Shown here: one piece after another, positions 36,501 through 48,500 of the stretch
Position numbering within the stretch: the stretch's first letter is position 1
Layout of the letters: each line of letters begins with the position of its first letter
Assembly: GCA_963971305.1 (NCBI GenBank)
Contig: OZ020309.1
Span: 8,921,001-8,985,000 of the forward strand
Direction: 5' to 3'
DNA length: 64,000 nucleotides
Source: Arcuatula senhousia
Taxonomy: Eukaryota; Mollusca; Bivalvia; Mytilida; Mytilidae
Made by a program: the position numbers and the translations under genes
Notes under the pieces: model-generated
The model's database searches: none
What the model saw: the letters and a program-made list of their open reading frames with translations, nothing else
What the model was told of the DNA's origin: nothing

Positions 36501-39500
36501 TACCTGCAATAGTTTTCATTCTATAGGCCAAAAACATCATTTTTCACCTATACAGGGCCATAACCCCTATAAGGAGTCATCTGACAACTTCGACCCTATG
36601 GAGACTTTTGTAGAGTTAAATGAGCTGAACATTTAAGCAATCTGCAATTGTTTTCATTCTGTAGGCCAAAAACATGAAAAATCGCTTTTTTCAGGGGCCG
36701 TAACCCCTATAAGGGGTCATCTGACAACTTCGACCCTAAGGAGAATTTTGTAGAGCTAAATGAGCTGAACATTTAAGCAATAGTTTTCATTCTGTAGGAC
36801 AAAAACATGAAAAATTGCTATTTTTCATGGGCTGTAACCCCTATAAGGGGTCATCTGACAACTTCGACCCTATGGTGAATTTTGTAAAGCTAAATGAGCT
36901 GAACATTTAAGCAAGCAACAGCTAATCTATTTCTGCAATAGTTTTCATTCTGTAGGACAAAAACATGAAAAATCAATATTTTTCAGGGGCCGTAACCCCT
37001 ATAAGGGGTCATCTGACAACTTCGACCCTATGGAGAATTTTGTAGAGCTAAATGAGCTGAACATTTAAGCAAGCAACAGCTATCTCTATCTGCAATAGTT
37101 TTCATTCTGTAGGACAAAAACATGAAAAATGGCTATTTTTCAGGGGCCGTAACCCCTATAAGGGGTCATCTGATAACTTTGACCCTATGGAGACTTTTGT
37201 AGAGCTAAATGAGCTGAACATTTAAGCAAGCAACAGCTAATCTCTATCTGCAATAGTTTTCATTCTGTAGGACAAAAACATGAAAAATTGCTATTTTTCA
37301 TGGGCTGTAACCCCTATAAGGGGTCATCTGACAACTTCGACCCTATGGTGAATTTTGTAAAGCTAAATGAGCTGAACATTTAAGCAAGCAACAGCTAATC
37401 TATTTCTGCAATAGTTTTCATTCTGTAGGACAAAAACATGAAAAATCAATATTTTTTAGGGGCCGTAACCCCTATAAGGGGTCATCTGACAACTTCGACC
37501 CTATGGAGAATTTTGTAGAGCTAAATGAGCTGAACATTTAAGCAAGCAACAGCTAATCTCTATCTGCAATAGTTTTCATTCTGTAGGACAAAAACATGAA
37601 AAATGGCTATTTTTCAGGGGCCGTAACCCCTATAAGGGGTCATCTGATAACTTTGACCCTATGGAGACTTTTGTAGAGCTAAATGAGCTGAACATTTAAG
37701 CAAGCAACAGCTAATCTCTATCTGCAATAGTTTTCATTCTGTAGGACAAAAACATGAAAAATGGCTATTTTTCATGGGCCGTAACCCCTATAAGGGGTCA
37801 TCTGACAACTTTGACCCTATGGAGACTTTTGTAGAGCTAAATGAGCTGAACATTTAAGCAAGCAACAGCTAATCTCTATCTGCAATAGTTTTCATTCTGT
37901 AGGACAAAAACATGAAAAATCGCTATTTTTCAGGGGCCGTAACCCCTATAGGGAGTCATCTGACAACTTCGACCCTATGGAGAATTTTGTAGAGCTAGTT
38001 GAGCTGAACATTTAAGCAAGCAACAGCTAATCTCTATCTGCAATTATAAGTTTTCATTCTGTAGGACAACAAGAGGCTCCCAGGAGCCTGAATCGCTCAC
38101 CTGACATATGTGCCTGAAGTAAAGGTTATAAGGCAAAATCTATTTAACGTTGAAAGGGTCATAAGATTAATAAGGGGGTCATCTGACAATATGGTGGATC
38201 TAAAGGTGCTGATCACTTTTGTTCTCAATCAAAATCTAAAAATCTGTCACCCTTTTTGAGTTATTTGCAAAAAAATGCAGTTTAACCTAATGTTCTATTT
38301 TTAGCCACAGCGGCCATGTTTTACAACCAATCAAAAATCCCCACAACAGTTCTATACACCTAATAATAATAAACAATAATACCAAGTTTGGTTACATTTG
38401 GACTTAAAGTGTCAGAGGAGTTAACATTTTCAATATAAGGAAATGCAGTTAAAATGCTCAATTGTGACGTTCCAAGGGCAATAACTCCTCAAAGAAAATG
38501 TCCTACAACGTTGACCCTATTACAAATTTTGTAGATCTTGATGCGCTTATCAATATGCAATTTAAATTTTTCAAATATCTTGTATAGTTTTCAAGATATT
38601 GAGCTAAACAGGTGCAAAATTTGCAAAAAATCCACAAAAAGGGCAATAACTCCTTCATGGGTTGTTGGATTTTCTTCAAAATTTCAGAGCTGGTAGATCT
38701 TGAGGTGCTGATCACTTTTGTTCCCTATCAAAATTTTGAAATCTGTCAATGTTTTAGAGTTATTTGCAAAAAACTGCCATTTACCCCTATGTTCTATTTT
38801 TAGACACAGCGGCCATGTTTTACGACCAATCAAAAATCCCCACATCAGTTCTATACACCTAATGTTAATAAACAACTATACCAAGTTTGGTTCCATTTGG
38901 ACTTAAAGTGTCAGAGGAGTTAACGTTTTCAATGTAATGAGGAAATGCTGTTAAAATGCTAAATTTTGACGTTCTAAGGGCAATAACTCCTAAAAGGAAA
39001 GGTCCTACAACGTTGACCCTGTTACATATTTTGTAGATCTTGATGTGCTTAACAATATGCAATTTAAATTTCTCAAATATCTAGTATAGTTTTCTAGATA
39101 TTGAGCTAAACAGGTGCAAAATTTGCAAAAAATCCACAAAAAGGGCAATAACTCCTACATGGGTCGTTGGATTTTCTTCAAAATTTCAGGGTAGGTAGCT
39201 CTTGAGGTGCTGATCACTTTTACCCATGCCAGAATTTTGATATCTGTAGCCGTTTTTGAGTTATTTGCAAAAAACTGCATTTTACCCCTATGTTCTATTT
39301 TTAGCCATGGTGGCCATGTTTTACGACGAATCAAAAATCCCCACAACAGTTCTAAGCACCGAATGCTAATGAACAACCATACCAAGTTTGGTTGCAATTG
39401 GACTTATGGTGTCAGAGGAGTTAACGTTTTAAAAAGTTTACGGACGACGGACGACGGACGGACGACGGACGCCAAGTGATGACAATAGCTCACATGACCC

Positions 39501-42500
39501 TTCGGGTCAGGTGAGCTAAAAACATGAAAAATCGCTATTTTTCATGGGCCGTAACCCCTATAAGGGGTCATCTGACAACTTCGACCCTATGGAGAATTTT
39601 GTAGAGCTCAATGAGCTGAACATTTAAGCAAGCAACAGCTAATCTCTATGTGCAATAGTTTTCATTCTGTAGGCCAAAAACATGAAAAAATGCCATTTTT
39701 CAGGGGCTGTAACCCCTAAAAGGGGTTATCTGACAACTTCGATCCTATGGAGACTTTCGTAGAGCTAAATGAGCTAAACATTTAAGCAAGCAACAGCTAA
39801 TCTCTATGTGCAATAGTTTTCATTCTGTAGGCCAAAACATGAAAAATGGCTATTTTCACCTTTAAGGGGCCGTAACCCCTATCAGGGGTCATCTGACAAC
39901 TTCGACCCTATGAAGACTTTTGTAGAGTTAAATGAGCTGAACATTTAAGCAAGCAACAGCTAATCTCTATCTGCAATAGTTTTCATTCTGTAGGCCAAAA
40001 ACATGAAAAAATGCTATTTTTCACCTTTAAGGGGCCGTCACCCCTATAAGGGGTCATCTGACAACTTTGACCACATGGAGACTTTTGTAGAACTTTTGAT
40101 GCTGAATCAGTAGCGTGGCCTCAGATTTCCTCTATCTCTTATACTTTTTGATTTATAAGCCAAAAACAGTAGTCTGACCCCCCTAGTCTATTTTTAGTAA
40201 CGGCGGCCATGTTTTTTAACGGATCAAAAATCGAAACACAAGTTTGGTGCAGGACACCCTAAGGATCATTCATACCAAGTTTCATTAAATTCTGTTTGGT
40301 AGTTTCAGAGGAGAAGATTTTTGAAAAATTGTTAACAGACGACAGACGACGAAGACGACGACGGCCGCCAAGTGATGGTAATAGCTCACAAGGACCTTCG
40401 GTTCAGGTGAGCTAAAAATTAAATTGTCAATAGATTAGTCACGAAAATCGTCATTTTGATTTTCCTTGGGCAGAGTTACAAGATCAAATGCAATTAATTA
40501 CTTGTTGATTAGGTCATTCCACCTGTCACCCAAGCTAATTAATGAAGCCATATCAAGCTTTCAGTGTTGATTTTCAAATTGACAAGGTATAACCCCTAAT
40601 TTGACACCTTATACATCGCTCGGCAAAACGACATGATAATTATATGAAGTTGAGTTATGTCCCTTTAAAAAACAAAAATTCTTAAAAATTGGCATTTTTT
40701 TTTCAAATATTTTAGTTTTTTGCTCTTAATTATGCAAAGAAATATATAAAATTTGGTTGAATAGAATAAAATTTTACCATTAAAAATATTATTTTTGTAC
40801 TTTTATTTCATAAAATTCACCTTAGTTATCAAATACAATTTCATACCACTTTTATAAACAAACATCAGAATGTAAATTTTTCAGTGATGAATGAATCTGC
40901 TGGTGATTTCTGGTAGAATTTATAATATAAACCAAAATCATGTCAGTCTGACTTTAAGACTTGCAAAACAGCAAAAATGCTGAAAAAATCCTGGTATAAA
41001 TTAAAATCTGCAATCATTTTGCGGTTTTAAATGACACTCCGGTATGTCGATAAAAATCTCCCTGAGAGGTTGTCTGAAAAGTTAAAAATCTCCCTGACAG
41101 GCCCTCTGAAAAGTTAACATGTCTGGTTGGGGTCTTTCAGTCAATATATATTTTTATTGTTACAGCAGATTTAATGAAAGTAAACATACAACTCTATGAA
41201 TGTATTCAAAAGTTTTTCTTTAAACAACAATCTGAGAATTTGACAACTTGTGACCTTGACCTTTTGAGCACTTAACCATTACATTTCTTAGTTATGGTAT
41301 AAGCTTAACTGTGAGTAAATTAATGAATTCCAAAAATTATAACAAGAAAATCAATTTTTCATCCTTAAAATCCTAATTATTTTTAGAACTTGTGACTTAT
41401 TAAACTTAAGTGAATAGATGTCCTTCTTAATGCATGTGAGTGAAAGTAAATGAAAATTCTATAAAGGAATTCACTTTTCGGATGAAAACTTCTTAAAATT
41501 TCTGAAAGCTCCTTATACATGTATTTAAAGAACTTGTTGTTTAGAAAATATTTTCAGATAGGAGATAGTGCTCCCAAAGAAATGCAAAGTGAAATGCAAG
41601 CTACATAAAAATAAACTTACCAACTTCCAATAGCACATTTTCACTTTCTCCCACCCCTATGGAGTTCTGGGCCTGACATCTATATTTCCCAGCATTCTCT
41701 ATTCTGACATTATTAATGACAAGTGATGTCAAGTCCACAACAGTGCTTGCATACTTTGATGAGCTCATATCTAAAGGTTTGCTATAATTATTGACCTCTG
41801 ACATCCAAGTCAAACCAATGTAGGGAGGGTATGATATGACCTCACAATCTAATCTGACCTCTTGACCTATTTTGACCCTTTTGACCTTTTCTTGTATGGA
41901 AACAATAGGATAATCTGAAATGAGATTCAAATATATGGATTATACATTTCTTTTTTATCAAAAGTTACTTTTTATGATAGTGTAGGATGTAGCAAGTAGA
42001 AACTTTTCATGCATGTACATGTTTTGAATGTCATGCTCATTATTTTGGGGGATCTAAAACAAATATAATCTTGGTCAAATAAGTGCTATTTTGTGTCAAG
42101 ATTTCTTTTCAAAGTTAATTTTAACTAATATCATTTAAACTATGCAGACATTTCACACTAGGTAAATGCCATCAGTTTTTTTTTAACCCAGTGAGAGGCT
42201 CGTTTTATTTGGTTCTCAAAGAGTACCCCTAAAGATATGCAAGGTCACATTTTAATTGTATATGTATAAAGATGATAATAAAATTAGGAATATGTCAACT
42301 TTTAAGACATCTTTTCAACTTTTTTCATAGTTTCCAATGCTATGGAATATTTTCACAATATGAACTATGAACATCTATTTTATAATTTAATTCTTTAAAT
42401 CTAAATACAGTACCTGCAATAATGCTCAAATAGACTACATCAGATCCAAAACCTATAGGGTTTTCTGCTACACACATGTAAAATCCAGAATCTGAAGGGC

Positions 42501-45500
42501 GGCCATAAACTTGCAACTTGTTGTCAGCTGAAACAAAATGGCTGGCCAGACCTTTCGAAATGTTGGTGAAGATACCATTAATTTGCTTGAACCAGGTCAC
42601 TGCAGATTGAGGTTGAGAGGTCACGAGGCACTGAAGCGTGGAATTGATACCAGCTATGAATTTTCCCTGATGTTTTGGAATGTAAACATCTGGAGGACCT
42701 AGGTAAAAAAAAACATGGATACATGCCAGAATTAAATTTGTTGGTTTCAATCTTTGTCATACAAATACTATTCTAGTTTTTTTATTTAAGGTGGTTCGGG
42801 AGTATAAAACTGAGCATCTTTTTCGGGCATCTTGCAAATTTTTAGTCTGTATTTCAATCAAAATGACTTAAAATAAGACAAGACATGCAAAATTTAATTT
42901 TTTATTTTATTTATTAATGAAATAAATATAACACAAATATTTAAAAAGAAATTAAGCTTTTCTGAAAAGTTCTATATTCAGGGGAGATAATTGGGGGGAA
43001 ACTGTGTGACAAAATTTTATATAGAAATGTGTAGGAAAATTGAGTTTTTCTTAAATCTCTAGAAAAGAAGGTCCGTGACCCCAAGTTTTTTTCTTGTTTT
43101 TCAAAAGATAGTACTTGTGTCTTGTCATTTGTGAAATATAACTAAAATCTGATGGGTTTCTAGTTCACAGCGATGCTAAATAACTCTTTTCCCTTTATAA
43201 TCTATTGAAAAACAGAACTCCAAATCACCAACTTCGCAAGGTCATAAATCTGTAGGAAGGTCCGTGACCCCCAATTGTTTTTGCATTTTTTCAATGTTCG
43301 ATTATAAAAAATTAATTCTGCAAAATTTAACAAAAAACTGATGGATTTTGCTTATACCCCCGAACCACCTTAAATAATAATTCTACTAGTAAATCAAGAA
43401 AATACCTACACTATACATTGAACTCCATGTTGCAAAAAAAAACTCAGATTATCTCCCCTGGATGATATTTATGACCACTATCTCTATATCAAGTATCATC
43501 AAAATCAATAAAGAAACTAGAAGAAGTTGCTCTTAGATTTGTGTGGACACAGATATATGTGAACAGAGGGACATACAGGGTAATTATTTGTTTTGGGGGT
43601 ATAAAATACATTTGTTTGAATTGCAAAAGTATGGAAAAAATATACTAAGTTTGAACTAATAAGATTTGACAGTTATACATTTAGGTGAATGCCATGCCCC
43701 TAAGAAACCTAAAACATCTATCTTGCCTTTTTTTTACATTAAAAAATATGTTATGATCTGGTTATGCATTGAAAAAAAATCCTTTTATATTTTAAATATA
43801 TAATTTTTAAGTTACAAACCAAATAGTTAAATGCCACTTGCCTTCCTTTCACTCATCTTAAGCCAGAAATATTTTCTATTCTCATCAAGTTGTAAAACCC
43901 TGACTGTGGATTCATTTATTTTCGTGGGTATCAACTTTCTCGGTTTGATGAAAAAGGATCAGTTCATGGAATCTTAAATCCGTGGTATCAATGTTAAATT
44001 TTTTTTGGTGGGGTATTAATGTTGTGGGTCAAGACCACCCACAAAAACCACAAAAATTGAAACCCCATAAAAAATAATGAAACCACAGTATCTAAAAATA
44101 GCTTCCCTTTTTATCACTTCTAATTTATCAATACTAACTTGCTTCAACTTTGAGGTAGACAAAATCAGACCTTCCTGTCGCAACTTTATTTTCTGCATAA
44201 CATGCATAATATCCCTCATCCGTCTGATTAATGTTGTAAATTTCTAAAGAAGGACTGGTCAAATTACCACCACGATACTTGGTACCATGTGTCGTCTCTA
44301 ACTGCATCATAGCAACCATAGAACCAGTAGAAATAGTTTTCTGCCAGTAGATGGCGTTGATGGCAGATATGCTTGTGACCTCACATCCAAGAGTTACAGT
44401 CTCTCCATAGCCAAGGTAGAACGATTCTGATGTGATGTCAACTTTAGGTGGATCTGAAATGTAATAAATGAAGCTATTGTGTGTATGTATGTTGGTGTTT
44501 AACTTTGAAATCTGTTACGAAAATTTTCAATATTGAAATTTAAGTGAAAAAAGTCTGTTTTGGCGCTTTAAAAAAAGTAAATGATAAACAGATCTGAAAA
44601 GGTATCCCAGCCACCATATGATTCCCTATGTGAAACTACATTCCAAATACATGTATCAAAAGCATACAATTAATAATTGCTGAGAATCTTGATTATGAAG
44701 GGACTCTCGGACAAACGGACAGACCTACCAGTCAAAAACATTATACCAAATTTAATATATATATATATATAACAAATCTAATTTGTTTTATAAATAGTAA
44801 ACAAATGTATATACAATTTTTAATATTTCAGATTTTCACCTTTAAATATTCTAGCTTTAATAATTTGATACATGCTAAAATGAAACATAACTCTATATAT
44901 AAGCCTCCTACCTATTTCCACAGTTACAGTAACTGGTTGGCTCCAAGATATTCCTATTCTATTCCTCACATAACAAGTATAAAACCCTTCATCACTCTTT
45001 GTTACGTTGAAAATTGTCAGAGATGTCTCATTTGACATCACACCAATATGTTCCTCTAAAGTAAGGTTCATTTCATTCCCCTTCTCATGCTTTCTCCAAA
45101 ACACATGCTTATCTTGCTTGCCACCATCATAGGAGCACTCAAGCAAAACATTGTCTCCATACTTAACAATATGATTTGACCTTCCAACAGTATTGACCTT
45201 GGGTAAAGTAATTTCTGCAATAAAAGAACAAGAAATCTGTGAGCCAATTAATATTAACTAAGAGAAATCACAACATGATTCTAGAATATTTGAGAAACTC
45301 TATCTTTAAAAAATAATCTGTTATTAATATTATTAGACCAGTCAAGTGTCACGCAGCTTGCGTGAGATTCACGCATCTTGCAATTTGGCGACAAATTCCT
45401 TTGACGTTTTGATTTTTTTCTTTGATCTTTCATTTTTTGGGACATATCTCACACGAGCAGCTCACCAAAACTTGACAGCCCTGCTAGTTGTACCCCTAAT

Positions 45501-48500
45501 TTTAGCTGTGGCTGAACAAATAAAAGTGTGATGGAACTACAGAAAATGGATTTTTGTCATTCACAATCAATGAGTGTGCATGGAATAAAATATAATATTT
45601 GTCAGATTTACAGCTAGCTGTGCACTAATTGTTGTGATTGCAACAAAAATTATTTTGTAGTCATAATTTTGAATATAGTCATGGGTTTTCATTATTTCCT
45701 ATGCAGTTAATTATAATAAACAGTTTAGCCACTAATTTTCACGAGCAATAAATTTTTGCTATTTTCACGTGGATAAAATATTCAAGAAGACAAATACGTT
45801 CGGTTTTTCCAGAAAAATTCTTCAATAAGGCGGAAATTTTCATGTGACTTTACCAGTTTTTGAGTCAAACTGGTTTGCTGCACCCTAGACTTATGCAAAA
45901 GTGTTTGTGGGTTTATGAAAACTGTGATAGCTTTATTAATGGTAAATACTTCAATGGAATGAAAAAGTATTCTTACATGTGAAGAAATATTTCCAGAATT
46001 GAAGATTCCATCTTTAAAGTGCAACTAAAACGTCTACAACAACTTTATTTCATTTCATAGATTTTAATTTTCTAAGATCAAAGCAAAAAACCTGACTTGA
46101 TTCCGATGACAAATTACAAAGATATTGGCAATTTAGTGTTAATTTCTTAAAATCTCACCTTTATAACTTCCGCTTTCGCGTCACTAATGCCACTGACCGT
46201 GCTACGTCAGAGGGGGAACCGATTAATTTGTTTACACTAGTTACAATAGCAAACGGTAGTTTATCTTTACAACTTATTAATAATGAAATGATATCAAGAA
46301 ATAAAATACATGTATGTGATGTAAAACATGTAAAATATATATTTAATCACTACGTAAAAACTTTATACAATACTTTAACAAGATTTTGAAGATGAAAAAA
46401 AATAATAAAAGAAAAATGCTTATTCTTTCAAAATCTTATAAGTCAGAAATGTGACTGGCCAGTAATGATACTGTTCATATTTGAGGTCTCTCGCATGAAA
46501 TTAAGCTTTGAGGAAAGAGCACATATGTGGGTCTATTCCAAATTTTCGTGGCTTTCAGATATTTTCGATGTGATGTAACCGACGGGAAGCTAAGACATCA
46601 ATTCACACATTCAACATTAATCCATGGTTACCTATATTCTAGCATATACAGATTTACGAGACGTGTACCCGTTTGTTTGTTCTCGCTATTTTATGGCCCG
46701 ACCACGCATGTGGATCGGTCATATAGTTTAACCCTTGTCCGTCCGTGCATACGTCCTTAACTCTTTTGTTAAGTTATTGGTTAAGGTCCATAACTCTGAT
46801 ACATTTTAAAAACGGGGGCCATCTGTGGCTTATAGACACATTTTCTAGTTTTAATAATGTTGGATTTCTAGGAAAGTTTGACGCCAGATGATTTATAGTT
46901 CATCGGACATTTTATGATAAAAAGGTTGCGAGGCAGAATTTGTATGCCCATCTACGAATGTATTGCGCATATCAGTGTCCGGGGCCACATAAAAAGTTAC
47001 GAATACACTATATGATGTGTTTGGTTATTGTTTAAAACTATAATTATTAAAGGTTAAAGATAATAAATAAGCATACTTACATATTTGTGTTTACTTAGTA
47101 TTTGCCAAATAGAGAAGTTTTAGAAGAGAAAATCTATATATGATCTGATGTTAATATTTTAATAAATTCTTTTTACGAAAAAAATATATTGAAGAATTTA
47201 TTTCTGAATTTAAATTTGTTTGTGTGCAGATGGCACCAAACAACGATGGTCTAGGATATGCATGATGTTTAAACATGTTTTTTTTTTACTGTAAAAAAAT
47301 GAAATAAAATTTTTGACGCTGATATGAACATTATATGCCAAACAACAGTATTAAGCCATTTATTGCAAAAACTGTAGAATCAGAATTTAATTTATTGATG
47401 TTTCTATTTAAATACGATAATTTGACATAATTTGAGAAGATGCTCGAGTTTAATAAACTGTTAACACAGAGACATGTCTCGCCTGTCACAACTGGACACA
47501 GTATAAAATGAAGTAAAAAGTGTAAAATCTCAAAGTCAGTAGACTGTGACTGCAGGATCATACAGATAAAATACTTTTGAAATTGATCTGTACTGATGCT
47601 AATGCAAGTGCATACCCAATATCAATGATGTACCATAACTGCTTCATGTTAAACAGATGTAAGAAAAAAGGTTAACCTCACCCAAATCGGTGTAAAATTT
47701 CAAAGTCAGTAGACCGTGACTGCAGAAGCATACAGATAAAATGCTTTTGAAATTGATCTGTACTAATGCTAATGCAAGTGCATACCCAATATCAATGGTG
47801 AACCATAACTGCTTCATGTTAAACAGACTTAAGAAAAAAGGTTAACCTCGCCCAAATCAGTGTAAAATTTCAAAGTCAGTAGACCGTGACTGCAGGAGCA
47901 TACAGGTGAAATGCTTTTAAAACTGATCTGTACTGATGCTGATGCAACTGCATACCAAATATCAATGTTGTAACATAACTGCTTCATGTTAAACAGACTT
48001 AAGAAAAAAGGTTAACCTCGGCCAAATCAGTGTAAAATTTCAAAGTCAGTAGACCGTGACTGCAGGAGCATACAGGTGAAATCCTTTTAAAACTGGTCTG
48101 TACTGATGCTGATGCAACTGCATACCAAATATCAATGGTGTAACATAACTAGTTCACACAAAACAGACTTAAGCAAAAACTTTAACCAATTGTGGACGCC
48201 GCCGCCGCCGCCACCGTCGCCGCCGTCATCACCATACCTAAGTCTCGCCTTTTGCGACATTCGTCGCAGGCGAGACAAAAATTGCTTGTCCCCAAATTGT
48301 GAATTGCCCCCTACGGTGCAGATTGATCGTCTAATTTCGTTTCACTTCACACCTGCATTTGTTTAATCAGACCATACTCAGCATGGGTTAATAAATCAGG
48401 TAAATATCATGAGGACTAGAATCCTGACACCATCCAATTCCAACAAAGACCTGCATATTTGACATATATGATTTAAATTAACACTTTGAACAATAAAGAC

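Larger units (their letters stand above)
36287..41125. mobile_element. Inverted-repeat element expanded by nested family A arrays
   Basis: CAGACATGTTAAC (36287) and GTTAACATGTCTG (41113-41125) are perfect 13-bp inverted ends. Sub-terminal CTCCCGGT / AATCTCCCTGA text repeats near both ends. Without the family A insertion (36396-40418) the element is about 0.8 kb. Possible 8-bp flanks GTAGGGGG/GTTGGGGT differ at two places. No transposase. Confidence 0.72.

Noticed and set aside
16352..39397. Several similar 60-80 codon frames (RPIKNPHISS..., GKWQFFANNSKT...) at 16.4, 17.0, 38.7 and 39.2 kb
   Set aside because: All fall in the same segment of family A repeats on both strands; similarity reflects repeat copies, not a gene family.
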